Positions 1-21,679 of a DNA stretch of 64,000 nt are shown here, piece by piece. Each line of letters starts with the position of its first letter. Positions within the stretch are counted from its first letter, which is position 1. Made by a program: the position numbers and the translations under genes. A model generated the notes under the pieces. That model was not told where the DNA came from and searched no databases. It saw nothing but the letters and a program-made list of their open reading frames with translations. Source of the stretch: Archegozetes longisetosus (taxonomy: Eukaryota; Arthropoda; Arachnida; Sarcoptiformes; Trhypochthoniidae); contig JAEMBT020000002.1 in NCBI GenBank assembly GCA_018873245.2, forward strand, positions 3,972,001 to 4,036,000, written 5' to 3'.

Positions 1-9470
<9,470 letters not shown>

Positions 9471-9977
9471 TGCTAGTTGTCGCGACCGAGCATTCTTCAA
9501 ACACTTATTTTTAATTTAATTTAAATCAATTGTGAACTGATAGCAACTCCTACTTAAATTGATTGTTAGTAAATAATGCCTTGCATAATCTCATCATTTT
9601 TGACACTTAACTAGTCACAAACTACGTCTTTTTCTATATTTGTTATCATTTCTTATTATTCTTCAATATTTTGTCGTTTGATAGAAACTCTATAATTAAA
9701 CAAATTTTTCTTTCGACTTCGTTTTAATGAATATTCAATAGAAAACGATTAAATTTAATAATGGCAAAAGTTATTTTAAACCATTGACAAATTTATCAAG
9801 TAGGGGAACATAATACTCCAGTAACACATATCCACACGTAATAATTGTATTATTTTTTATACTTTGAAGAGAACTCGGTTTGAGAACCAAATAAAAGACG
9901 TGAAAATAGTATTAGTTGTAATTCAATTTAAAAATAATTTCAAATATTTCATAATAAATTAATTGATTATCTTATCG
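9471..9977. promoter_or_regulatory. Shared head-to-head promoter region of WDFY3 and DDX46
   Basis: This AT-rich 507-bp interval separates the divergent start codons of WDFY3 (minus) and DDX46 (plus). It must hold both 5' UTRs and core promoters unless an undetected 5' UTR exon exists. I see no convincing TATA box or initiator. The role is inferred from gene arrangement only. Confidence 0.5.
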
Positions 9978-12900
9978 ATGGGTCGTTGGGACCACGAACG
10001 TGATTATAGAAGTGAACGCGAGAGAAGACGGTCGCGTAGCCGTTCTCGAAGTCCGCGAAGACGTCGGTCTAGGAGTCGATCACCGACTCGCGATCGAAGA
10101 TCAAGAAGTCGTAGTCGAGAACGAAGAAATAGAGATCGAAAAAGAGATGATCGATCACCAAATAGAAGGAGAACAGAGAGGGATAGATCACCAAAAGTTG
10201 AAGACATTATTGCTATTGATGTGAATTATCAGAACTTCGATAAAGATGAACAACAGAGAAAACTAGAGGTTTTGATGCAACAGAGAAGGGAAAGAGTTGA
10301 GAAATGGCGACAACAACACAATAAGAAGGAACAGAATAATGGTACGGATCCTGGGGACCAGAATAGTGCAGATAACACCGAAGAAGTTAAGAAAACCTGG
10401 ACTTTGGAAGACGAAAATGAAGATGACGACGACGAGAGTGTCCAACAAATGGATCTCGATTTAGATGATGACCAAAATGAGACAAAACCTCCGCCACCGG
10501 CCAGAGTTGTTGATAATGAAGACGAAAGTATTAAGATTTTGGATAAGAAAAAACCGAAAGATGATGTGAAACCTAAACCTGATGGTACTAGATGACAGTC
10601 TTGATTGCCTTTTAACTCTAATATCAAATAAATTTTGTTTTTATTTCAGTTAAAACCGAGCCTCAACCTCAAGTCGACGACGACGTGGACCCACTCGACG
10701 CTTATATGCAAGGAATACAAGAAGAAGTTAAGAAAATGAGGTCCAAAACAGTCAAATCAAATGAAAAGGACAATAAGGTGACATTTGTTGTAGGAATAGC
10801 TAAGAAAGTTACTCAACAAAATAAAGGAGAACTGATCGAACAAAATCAAGACGCACTCGAATACTCATCAGAAGATGAGGGGACCAAAGAAGACGATTTG
10901 GCCAATGCTATGGACAATCTTCAAAATAAAGCTAAACAAAAGAAATTAATGACTATTACAAAAGATGACATAACTTATCAGCCATTTCGGAAAAATTTCT
11001 ACATAGAGGTACCTGAACTGGCAAAAATGTCAAACGAAGAGGTGGAGGCATTCAAGGCTGAAATGGAAGGCATTAAAGCTAAGGGTAAGGGGTGTCCGAA
11101 ACCAATAAAAACGTGGGCACAGTGCGGAGTCAGTAAAAAAGTTTTGGATGTTCTCAAAAGGTAACTAATTATTTATCGAACTTTATTTCTGAATAAATAT
11201 CTGTTATTAAAGTAATCTGTATCTTTCAGAAACAATTACGAAAAGCCGACTCCAATCCAATGTCAAGCAATTCCTGCCATAATGTCTGGACGCGATCTCA
11301 TAGGTATTGCAAAGACAGGTTCGGGCAAAACGCTCGCATTCTTACTGCCGATGTTTCGTCACATTATGGATCAGCCGCCTCTCGAACCAGGTGATGGTCC
11401 CATTGCTATCATAATGACTCCGACTCGGGAATTGGCGACACAAATTTGGTCAGAATGTAAGAAATTTTCGAAAGCATTGAATCTGCGCATCGTTGCCGTC
11501 TATGGCGGAACTCCTATTTCCGAACAAATCGGCGAACTCAAACCTGGAGCTGAAGTTGTTGTTTGTACTCCCGGAAGAATGATTGATATGTTGGCTGCAA
11601 ATTCTGGTCGCGTGACAAATTTGAGACGTTGTACTTACTGTGTTTTGGACGAAGCAGATCGTATGTTTGATATGGGTTTCGAACCACAAGTCATGCGAAT
11701 CATCGATGGTATCAGGCCTGACAGACAGACTGTCATGTTTTCAGCAACTTTTCCAAGAATTATGGAGGCATTAGCACGAAGAATATTAGATAAACCGATT
11801 GAAGTACAAGTTGGCGGAAGATCCGTAGTTTGTAAAGAAGTGGAACAAAATGTTGTTGTCATCGATGACGACGAAAAATTCCTTAAGTTATTAGAAATAT
11901 TAGGTAAAAGTAAACTTTTTTAATGTTCGAAAAGACACAAGCTTACAAGACGGTAATGTTTTATTTATCCAATCGCTTTTTAAGGACGCTATGTATCAAA
12001 AGGAAGTGCTATTGTGTTCGTTGACAAACAAGAGAACGCGGACATGTTGTTGAAAGAGTTAATGCATGCCTCGTATACATGTCTGGCATTACACGGAGGT
12101 ATCGACCAAAACGACAGAGACTCGACGATCGCTGACTTCAAGAACGGAAAAGTCAATGTATTGGTCGCCACATCAGTGGCTGCTCGAGGACTGGATGTAA
12201 AGCATTGTATTCTAGTTGTCAACTACGATTGTCCCAATCATTATGAAGACTATGTTCATCGATGTGGTCGAACGGGTAGAGCAGGTAATAATGGGTACGC
12301 CTGGACTTTCATCACACCAGAACAGGGAAGATATGCCAATGATGTCATCAAAGCTTTCGAATTAAGGTACATAACAATATTGGTTTATTTTTGAATTTGA
12401 TTCATCAAAAATAATTTCTCTTTTCAGTGGTATCAAAGTTCCTGAGGACTTACAGAAATTGTGGGATGAATACAAATCAGAACAGGAAATGTTAGGCAAA
12501 AAAGTCAAGTCTTCATCAGGTTTTAGTGGTAAAGGTTTCAAGTTCGATGAAGCAGAGGCACAACTCGCTAATGAAAAGAAAAAGTTTCAGAAAGCAGCAC
12601 TTGGATTACAAGATTCTGACGATGAGGACGCAGAAGCAGACATTGATCAAGAAATTGAGAATATGTTGGCACCCAAGAAATCATTAAAACAAGTACCGCT
12701 TTCTAGTGTGCCAACTGCAGGAACCAGTGATAAGACAGTGACTGAAAAACTGGAATTAGCGAAACGGTTGGCCTCAAAGATAGCGGTCAATATGTCTGGA
12801 AAGGCTTCGTCACAGACAGAAGCTTTTCTTAAAGGAGAAGCTTTTAACTTGGGAGTTCCAAACGCAGTCACCGCTAAATCAATTGCGGAACAAAGAGCCG

Positions 12901-13385
12901 AAAGACTTCATGCTAAACTCAATTATGTGCCTAAAGATGTTGAGTATAACGAAGACGGAGATATCATTAGGAAAGTAGATGATGATGACGTCAATTTGGG
13001 TGCAAATCTTGGGCAACGATTTGAGGAAGAATTAGAAATTAATGATTTCCCACAACAGGCCCGTTGGAAAGTAACGAGTAAAGAGGCTTTGGCTCAAATC
13101 AGTGAATATTCTGAAGCAGGTATTACTGTGAGAGGAACTTATTATCCACAGGGAAAGGAACCCAAAGAAGCAGGAGAACGAAAATTATATTTGGCTATTG
13201 AGGGGACCACTGAATTGTCTGTTTCTAAAGCTAGAGCTGAAATAATACGACTTATTAAAGAGGAATTGATTAAAATGGTATACATTTTTGTTCTTAATTT
13301 GAAATTGGTTTTTATTAATCTTATTGTCTTTCTACAGCAAAACGCTTATACACCAATCAGTCGCGGACGATACAAAGTTGTTTAG
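9978..13385 (+). CDS. DDX46: DDX46 / Prp5 spliceosomal DEAD-box RNA helicase
   Basis: ATP-dependent helicase of the U2 snRNP, needed for branch-site recognition during prespliceosome assembly (family knowledge). Six exons: 9978-10584, 10650-11160, 11230-11903, 11985-12366, 12428-13277, 13338-13385, giving 1023 aa, the usual family length. Phases agree at every junction. The N-terminus is Arg/Ser-rich, then acidic, then the Prp5-type block DPLDAYMQ and EYSSEDE. Helicase motifs: Walker A AKTGSGKT (400-407), PTRELA, DEAD (513-516), SAT (544-546), ARGLD and HRCGRTGR (from 689). The family C-terminal block ([39 protein letters not shown]) is present. The start is the first ATG in frame, MGRW. The last intron (13278-13337) is 60 nt, a multiple of three without a stop. 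Confidence 0.97.
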
Positions 13386-13553
13386 AGAGGAAACCTTGGT
13401 TAAATTGCGAAATTAACTCCAATTCATTGTAAATAATATCATGCTTTACTAATTTGTATTTTCAATGTTCTTATTTGATTTGAAGTTTAGCTTTTAATAT
13501 CAATCGTAAATCAAATACTTAGCTTTTATACACCGAAAATTGAAGATACTTTA

Positions 13554-13559
13554 AATAAA
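13554..13559 (+). terminator. Candidate poly(A) signal AATAAA of DDX46
   Basis: AATAAA lies about 170 bp after the DDX46 stop codon, a plausible 3' UTR length. AATAAA is frequent by chance in DNA this AT-rich, so this is only a candidate. Confidence 0.35.
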
Positions 13560-14643
13560 CTTTAGTAAAATTTAATATTAAGATATGTGAATGTTTTGAT
13601 GAGAAAAACAAAGTGTATAATATATAATAATGAGAAGTGTTTACTATTGGTCGGTACGGTTTATCCACAATTTATATCGACAACACCATTATATTGATAA
13701 CAACAGTTTATTGACGACCATTTTATCAACACATTCTACCTATTTGATATTCGAGTCCTTTTAAATTCTCGTTTACTCTGCCAATTCAATTCCCGATTCA
13801 TCTATTTTCTGCTTCAACTTTTGTGGATCACAAACTGTGGATCACTGTTTCAGTTACTTTGCTTCGTCGAACATTTTCAAATATATTTTATTATTGAACA
13901 CATTGCAATGTATGAGACTCTTGATAGAAGAGAGTGAAAAAATGGGTGAAAATTCAAAATAAAACAGCTTATCGACAACACAAATTACAAAAAATTTAAA
14001 TAACAAATTTATAATTTATTACAACCAAATTAATCATAAGTAAGAACTTTTTGCAAGTTACCCTCAAGTGAGAGAAAGGGGAGAAAATTCATAACATGAA
14101 ACTTATCTAATCTCATTTATTTTCACCAGAAGTTAACTACCACCGTTTTGGGGGAATTTCCAAACCACATAACGCTTATTTTATTGAAACATTTTTCTAT
14201 TTAATTGTTAACATATGATACATATAATTATTGTTACAATTTATTCGCATGACTTGTAGATAACTCTTTTGTTCAGTTATCGTGAATTTTTGGGCTAATC
14301 GAATCTTAACCAATTTCCGAGAAACTTTTTTTATCAATAATTAAATTTCTATAAAGATAATTCTTTACATTATTTGCATAGCCCGTGGATAATTTTTGAG
14401 TTCTCTGTTTTCAGGCCACATAAAGTTTGCTCGATTTTCAAGAATTTTTTGATCAAAATACTTGTGATTTACAGCGAATCTGCTAATAATTTGATGTCAT
14501 TTTATATTATAGTTTATGAATAGTGATATCTTTAAATATCTAGTCACTAATTCAACCGAACTTTTAAAGCACTGATCTTTCGCCATGGATTAAAATTTTT
14601 TCTACAATTCATCAAATTCTATATAGTTTGAAAAATTACAGTG

Positions 14644-14739
14644 TAAGACCTCGTTCGGAGATCACTTCAGATGAGACGAGAGTTGCCCGAAAGGCAATGG
14701 TTTAGATGAATCTAGCGATACCATACGCAAGGGGTCTTA
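14644..14739. other. Cloverleaf-like inverted-repeat segment, unidentified
   Basis: TAAGACC at 14644 pairs with GGTCTTA at 14733-14739. Three short hairpins lie between them: TCGT/ACGA (14651-14679), TTGCC-CGAAA-GGCAA (14683-14697) and ATGGT/ACCAT (14697-14724). The GC content is clearly above the surroundings. There is no TTCGA-type T-loop, so it is not a canonical tRNA. It could be a structured RNA, a small terminal-inverted-repeat element, or a relic of coding sequence, since one frame is open across most of it. Function unknown. Confidence 0.3.
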
Positions 14740-15616
14740 TTTCAATTTAGAATATTCGAGGCATTCATTGATTAATATACCTCTTGAATACATTCGTGGT
14801 AGAGATAGAGAACGTCTTCGCCCAAAACCAAATCAAATCTCCAGACATTTGCTTCTCAAATATAGAAATGGAATCACAAGTTGCAGGTTCCGTAGCACCA
14901 ACCCTTTCACTTTTGTACCATTTTATGTTTTGAATTTGTTTCAAATGACACCAAAGTTGATATCAAGAATTGAGATAGGAGAATTGAGTCGAGGATTCAG
15001 CTCTCCTTTGATAACCTTCCTTTATTTTGGTATTCTCTATTATCAATCGATCGCAAATGTCACACTAAGTTAAGGGTACTTTTGGCTTTCAGCTCTCTAC
15101 TACAATTATTCACATTCAGATTTACAAATTTCTATATTATTGTTACAGTTACTGGACTTACTGTTACTATTAGGACTGGACTTCTATAACTGTACTATAA
15201 ACAATGACAGTTATTCTGAAAAAAACACAGTTATAAACACCAGTACACATAAAATATTATATTTATTGATACGACATAAGTTTTGACAAATAGATGAAAT
15301 ACAAAAATATCAAAATTTTCCAAATAAAAACCAATACACAAATAATAACTCAATACATCTATAGTGTGCACACTTGTTCTCTTCACCTCCAAACTCTCTT
15401 CTCTCTAAAACATAACTAACTCGTATCTAAAATATCACTCTTTTCCTCCAACTCTCTATACTTTTTTTTCTTTTTCTCCTTTAAACTTTGAAATAAAACA
15501 AAACAAACATTAAGTTTATGAAGCGTGACCCCTCACTTGGGGCCCATGCTACATACAAACTTACATACATACATACTTACAATGCAAACACATATCTAAT
15601 ACATATAATATTTAAA

Positions 15617-15650
15617 ACTAACGCTAACTCTAACACTAACTCTAACTCTA
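15617..15650. repeat. Degenerate CTAACT short tandem repeat
   Basis: About five head-to-tail copies of a six-base CTAACN unit. The unit is not the arthropod telomere TTAGG, so I treat it as an ordinary microsatellite. Confidence 0.5.
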
Positions 15651-16228
15651 TAACACTACATAGCAATACACTGCTATATAGCAATATAGAGCCGTCTAGT
15701 GCTCTGTAACATTATAGTTAAAAATTAGTATTAATCCAATTCTCTTGATTTCTACCAGGAGCCCTGCGCCTTTGTGTCTGACTTGTCTGAGAAGCACTCA
15801 AGAGGACATTGAACGTCCTATCACTTTGATCTAGATCAGGACGACTTAAAAAAGGACTTTGTTGGAGCAGACTAACAAATTTTTTGATTACCAAGCCTTA
15901 TTTATAGACAAAATCTCATTTTAAATCTTATGTCTTATTGTTTTGGCTATAAATTATGTGCAAAAGTATAATAGTCTTTTACAGTGTTTTGTGTCAAACA
16001 TCAGTCGTTTGAAACTCTCCAAACTATTCTAAACTCTTTGAATGGTTGCTGAAATGGTTCAATTATAACTCGATTTCTTAAAGAAATTATTTTATCAAAA
16101 CAATTGAATAATGATCTATCATTCTTTACAATCATTAATAATATAATATAGTGATAGATACGATCTTTTGCAAAGGATTTTCAGCAAAAAACCACAGCTA
16201 ATAAAGAGATGATTTTTTTACAAATATA

Positions 16229-16735
16229 CCGGGTGACGCGAAATATTTTTCCAGGGGGTCAGGAAAAAACTACAAATGATAAGAAATTGAATTATATTTT
16301 ATTTCAAACGCTATTTAAAATGGAATTAACGTACAAAATTTCAATAATCTATGTGCTTCCCTCTCGCAGCTATAACAGCTTTTATGCGTGCGGGATAAGA
16401 GCAAAGTAAATCTTCGAATAATTGAGTACGATTTTCCAGACTTTTAAGCACATCTGTGAGATGCCGAAGCAGAGTATCATAGGAAAAACGGTTCGAACCA
16501 CTTTCTTCTAACATTTTAGCTTCAACTTTATCCTTAATTGTTATCATAGGAGCTGTCCTCTCATTTGATAAAAGTAAATAATGATAGTAAAAGTGCCTAA
16601 ATCAAGCTCTTCTAAACCTAGAGTTAGATCACTTTAATTCCATTTGAAATAATGTTTAAAATCATGGTTAGTTCAATTTTGTCTCATTTGTGGTTTTTGA
16701 TGTAACCCCCTGGAAAAATATTTCGTGTCACCCAG
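16229..16735 (-). mobile_element. mariner-type deletion derivative keeping a transposase tail
   Basis: The element is bounded by inverted repeats starting CCGGGTGACGCGAAATATTT on the left and CTGGGTGACACGAAATATTT on the right arm read inward. They match imperfectly over about 65 bp. TA dinucleotides flank both ends (16227-16228 and 16736-16737), the Tc1/mariner target-duplication pattern. On the minus strand 16341-16547 encodes a peptide ending RIKAVIAARGKHIDY, resembling the C-terminal end of mariner-like DDE transposases. At 507 bp it is non-autonomous. Confidence 0.8.
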
Positions 16736-16737
16736 TA

Positions 16738-17814
16738 CTTTATATGAATAATAAGTTCAATTGATTGGCTATTTTAATTTTTCAACATTATCAACACTCG
16801 CATGACGTATGAATTCTTTACTTAAAAAAGAAAAGAAACGATTTAAACGAAATTTTTTATTTTGAAACAATTTTTTTACTGGTATTTTAAATAAGATTTT
16901 GGAATCAAAGTCTTAAAATATTGGAGTAACATTAATATTACTTAAATTCCAATAGGTTTCATATTTTTATTAATCTTCAATGTATTTGTAGTGTAACAAA
17001 AAAAACAATTCAGAGTTATTAAGCTTTGAGACTGTAAATTAATCCGCTGAGAATAGTGTACCAAAAAATGTTTACTTATCGAACTTTTTGCTACTGCCCT
17101 CTTGCTACAAGTGTTGATCCAGCCATATATTACAGATTTGGACATTTTAGATCGAATTTAGTGTTTGTGATTATGTGAGTGTCCGACTAATAAAACATAA
17201 AAGAAAATTCAAACACAAGTAAACAAATAGCTTTTATCACAATTGTTTTAGTAGTATAACCTATTACATTGTACTCACAGTACTGGTGTTATCATTTTTT
17301 GATCGAGAACCGGAGTTTTTTTTATCAAAGGGAGGATCAAGGTATATTTTTAGGTTTATCTCAAGTTGTCAAATGGTAAATAAATTATTTGTTTGATAAA
17401 CATTCAATGATTTCACATTTTTGATGGCTCACATATAGCCCAATTATTTGCTGGATTTTGCAGCTTCAACTAAACTCTTATTTTCAATGACATATTCTGT
17501 GAACTCATTACATGACATCGAAAAGTTTACTTTTGCACAAATCTCGGCTTTAACAGACTTTTAGTGAAAACTAAAAATATTTCTTTTCTAAGACCATAGA
17601 TTATTGTTTTACAAAATTCAAACGATCATAGAGTTAACCATTAATTTTTCAAAGCTTCCAAGGAGTCAAAACCGAAGAAAACGTCTCCAGTTACAGGTCA
17701 ACTCCGGGGACCGAAAAATAGACCTTGAAACTGTAGACTCCGGGTTAAAATCGGAAATATAATAGCCGTAACACATGGTCAAATTCTTCAAAACAAGTTA
17801 TGTTACATCAGATT
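16738..17814. other. Intergenic, nothing recognised
   Basis: AT-rich sequence downstream of the DEG/ENaC locus. Short open frames such as 16942-17145 show no domain. No repeat structure was noticed. Confidence 0.4.
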
Positions 17815-19420
17815 TTAATATTCAATTGAAAATCTGAATCTAATATTTACGAGTATTCTGACGAACATATCAAATTTATTTTTCAGTTTATTGGGTATGA
17901 AGTAAATAAACAATTTTCCATCGCTTGAAAGCCACAATCCAAAAAGTCCTCCACAACAACACAAATACTCGATAAATGAAATAACAGGTGTTTCGATGTA
18001 GTAAATCATTGGTGAGCTCGTGTCCCATGAAAATCGAGTGCTTATTGTCTCTGTAGATGGTCGAGATGAGGATACATACAAAACTAGATTATCATCAATC
18101 AAACTCTTTGTAATTTTATAATCAATCAAAAGGCAATCTTTTGGACACAATTTATTGCATTTTTTCAGCATTTGTTTGTCATAAATCAGTTTATGAAACA
18201 AATCGTTTGCCTTTTTCGAGCAATAACTCAATTCATTGGGTTCTTCATCCGATTCACTGATAAATCCATTGATTACTAATGGACTACATCCTAACATTTT
18301 CTCGAAATAAGTTTTGGAACATTTACGCAAACAATCGCTTTGAGAAATAGCATCAAACGGGGCATCAATTGAATTGTAATGATTGCACTCTCCATAAGGA
18401 AATCCTAAATTCAATCGAACCGTTTTATGAATCAAAACAGTTTTGTTCTGATTATTCAATATATAATAGTCTTCAGTTTGTTTGTTTATATTATTACTCG
18501 AATATATAGGTTTCTGTGGAGAATGAACACTAAATAACTTCAATTGGATACGAGATTTTCCTTGATTTTTGAAAACTTGAGGAAAAGATAAAATCGTCAT
18601 AAAGTTTTCTCTCATCTCATTCAAATCGTGTAATTTATCGAATTTTCGTCGATAACAAAAGTAAATGTTTTTTATTTTCTTTATATTTAGAACTTTGTAT
18701 TAAACGTAAATCTAATCCTTTAATAGACCTCGAGATTGATGTAAAATTGAATAAATTGTTGTACAAATCAATTTTAGTGTATTCATCAAATCGTTGATAA
18801 GTTGGATGTCTTAATAATATTCCTCTGGTTATATTATTTGAATGAATGCAATCCAATATTTTATTTATTTTATTAAAATCATTGAACTTAAATCCATCAA
18901 AACACTTGTAAAAAACGTGTTCATGTTCATCTTTGTTCAGATGTTGTTCAATTGGTATTCCTATGGTTATAGCCGGAAACGTCAGGTGTTCGTAATATCT
19001 CCTTATGTCAATTTTGATCACAGTCTCGAAACCGAAGTAAGTGATCGATACATTTATGAGTTGATTGATTAACAAAATCGTCAGAACGAAGTACGATATT
19101 ATCTGTTAAAAAAGTTTTTTGAAAATGTCTTTACAATTAGAGAAAAATGACAAGCTTTCTATTGTTGATCAACAGAATTGAAGTTTCATCATGAAAAACT
19201 AACTTATCGTATACTAAATTTTCTAATACGATATGTGTTAAAAGAAATTAATTTGACATAAGTCAATTTCTTAAGATGATTTTTTCTTTTGTTTAAAATT
19301 GCTTTTCTATAAACTAGTGAACAAATCTGGAATCTTATGTTGTATTCAAATGACATACCTGAAGGACTCTCTTTGGATAATTTTTTATAAAAATTATAAC
19401 ATTCACCAAATATTTGAAAA
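17815..19420 (-). other. DEG/ENaC unit C of the concatemer
   Basis: TM1 (IISYFVLTILLINQLINV) begins the exon at 19102, followed by LTFPAITIGIP. The ectodomain has DCLRKCSKTYFEKMLGCSP and CNKLCPKDCLLIDYKI. TM2 (EYLCCCGGLFGLWLSS, about 17985-17930) keeps the glycine pattern. A one-base shift in the A-run 18668-18673 separates the two halves; without it the frame reads through to the stop at 17815. Confidence 0.75.
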
Positions 19421-19619
19421 AGATTGATTTTATCAGTAATTGTGAGACTATTTTCATAACCGGAATAATAATTCGTCTCAAAAATTCAGTTATTAAATAT
19501 TGAAAATCTAAGCCAATCCATTGGATAACATGACAGTTGATAAATAGTCTGAAACAATATCTTTGGCGTATATATGAATGTAATCTTCGTATAAGACGAT
19601 TACTCAATTCTATTAATTT

Positions 19620-21560
19620 GTTGATCAAAATTCTAAAATTGATTCCATGCCATAAACTCAGTAAATTAACGACAGCTGTAATATAATGAATGAATAACAT
19701 TTTCGGAGCATAAATAACATTTATGTAATAATTTTGATTGAAGTCCAAATTTAGTTCACCGCCTATTTTTCTTTTCTCAATTGATTCTACTTTAAAATAT
19801 TGTTTATCACAGGAATCGGGACATGATTTAAAACATGAGTCTATAAGATGATCATTTAAAATTTTAGTGTGATTTCTATCATTCGATAAACAAAATGATA
19901 CATTTGGAGAAATAGAATCGACTTTAATTTTGAATGTGATCATGTGATCAGTTTTCGGAATGCAATTAAATTGTCTGATGAAGCCCTCCAAAAGGCAATG
20001 ATTAATACAATCAGCTCTTGATTCTATGACATATTTATAACAATTAGTATCATATGGATATTCAAGTTTTTTGAATCGATATTCAGAGATTTTATATTTA
20101 TAGATTTGTTGTTCGTCACTATTTATATTCTCAAAATTAAACTGAAGAACTTCTGAAGAGATGATAAACGGTAACAAATCAGATGAATGAAGATATAATT
20201 TAGAATTTAAACGATACATATTTTTATGTTTAGAAATAGGTGAAATGAGTGTTAATAAACTTTTTCCAGATTTAATATGCATTTTGGTAGCATTTTTCTC
20301 ATGACCAGGGCAAGTATTTTTCGGGAAATCCCGATAACTTTCCCTAAAGTTATTCCTCGGGAATTTTATATTAATGTACTTGTGGTCACTTCAGGCTTCT
20401 ATAAAAATAATTTGAATGTCCCGATTTTCCCGATTTTAAGCTTCTCGTGAGTTTCTCCCGATTTAGAACGTTTTGTTTAAAATATGAGATTTTTAAAAGT
20501 TTTATCTCATTTTGACTTAAAAATATAACGAAAATATCAAAAATTGATCACAACTGTAATCGAAAATTCATTATCTTGATAAAGCTTTATAAAAATATTT
20601 TGTGAAAGTAATAGTTATGAGCATCGTTTGAACAGAGAATATGCGCCTTTGGTATCTGTGTATGCTGAGCGCTCTTTCACTGTGTATAAAAATCTTTTGA
20701 CAGAAGATCGGCAGTGTTTTTCACCTGAAAACTTGGAGATCAAGCTAATTATACAGTACAATAAATTTTTGAAGGACTGTTAATACAGTTTAATACATTT
20801 GAAGAAAGAAAACAACTATTTTTCGTTGTATTATGATTGAAAATGAAGTTTTTAAACTCCGATTTTTGCTTTTAAGTCCCGATTTCGGTTCTTTTAAGCT
20901 CCCGATTCCCGACCGATTTGACCACTTTAAACTCCCGAAAAATACTTGCCCTGCTCATGACGAAAAGTGAAACATTTCTCGTTTGAAGAAATATAATCAT
21001 CTGTATGAATGCAATTGAAGTTAGTCGCAAACTTGCATTCATAATGAGCTAAAAAGAAATTGATCTCCTTATTTATTAAATTCAAATTACTTTCTGATAA
21101 TGTATTGATTTTCTTTTCATTTTCTCTCATCTGTTCTATAGTATCAAAGTTTAGGTTTATCTTCAAAAAATTATATATTTCAGTATAGTTTCTTAATGAA
21201 TGCAACAAATTCACAACAACTCCTTTCAATTCTCTGTTCTTTATTTTTAATTCCGATTTCATCCCATCGTTCCAATTATGAACATCTCGATAAGCGGTAT
21301 AATTAGAATCCCATTGGTAACGAAGAGAGAATTCTATGTAATCTATAACACTCTGGTAGTCATTACAAATAGTTATTGCTGGCAATGATTTCTCTTCAAT
21401 ATAACCATCTCTATCAACTATATCAATGATTTCAATATTAGTTTTAGTAAAAAATCTCAGATAATCTTCAGTCAAGTAAACAATTTGGTATATTAAGCAA
21501 ATTGTGCATAAGATATTCAAATATAATCTCCAGTTATACTCAGATAAATGTTTGATAGTG
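19620..21560 (-). other. DEG/ENaC unit B of the concatemer, split by an hAT element
   Basis: TM1 (NILCTICLIYQIVYL, about 21526-21458) precedes SLPAITICND. The ectodomain runs to CFTFRHE at 20962 and resumes at 20297 after the insertion, in the same frame. The second half has ADCINHCLLEGF, CFKSCPDSCDKQYF and TM2 near 19703-19635 (IHYITAVVNLLSLWHG). The usual glycine pair before the selectivity filter is replaced, so this unit's pore helix is divergent. Confidence 0.75.
20306..20953 (+). mobile_element. Non-autonomous hAT element inserted in the DEG/ENaC coding sequence
   Basis: The 648-bp element has inverted ends CAGGGCAAGTATTTTTCGGG and the matching right end ACTTGCCCTG. A perfect 8-bp target duplication CTCATGAC lies at 20298-20305 and 20954-20961, diagnostic of hAT. 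On the plus strand near 20639-20782 it keeps a remnant of the hAT C-terminal dimerisation region (YAPLVSVYAERSF). Removing the element and one duplication rejoins the DEG/ENaC frame exactly, so the insertion is likely young. Confidence 0.9.
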
Positions 21561-21679
21561 TTTTTCAGTTTCTTGTATGAATCAAATATTATATAGAATT
21601 TGCATAAAATTACTAGGTTTAAGATCAAATAATACGTTAACAAGTTTTTCAACAGAAGATCCGTAATCTTTTTTAGAAA

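Larger units (their letters stand above)
13386..16226. other. Intergenic, no gene recognised
   Basis: AT-rich DNA between DDX46 and a mariner remnant. It holds a compact GC-richer structured segment (14644-14739, listed separately), an ACAT-type microsatellite near 15553-15580 and a short degenerate CTAACT array near 15617-15650. Open frames here, for example 14768-15073, have no recognisable domain and atypical composition, so I do not call them genes. Confidence 0.5.

Noticed and set aside
10229-10627. Minus-strand 132-codon frame opposite DDX46 exon 1
   Set aside because: Mirror of the Arg/Ser and acidic repeats of DDX46; low complexity.
14644-14739. Hammerhead ribozyme or canonical tRNA
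   Set aside because: A CGAAA loop and GATGAG are present, but the hammerhead core order is wrong; no T-loop consensus for tRNA.
14768-15073. 101-codon plus frame in the intergenic region
   Set aside because: No domain, no neighbouring exons, composition like surrounding non-coding DNA.
15617-15650. Interstitial telomere repeat
   Set aside because: The CTAACT unit does not match TTAGG or TTAGGG.
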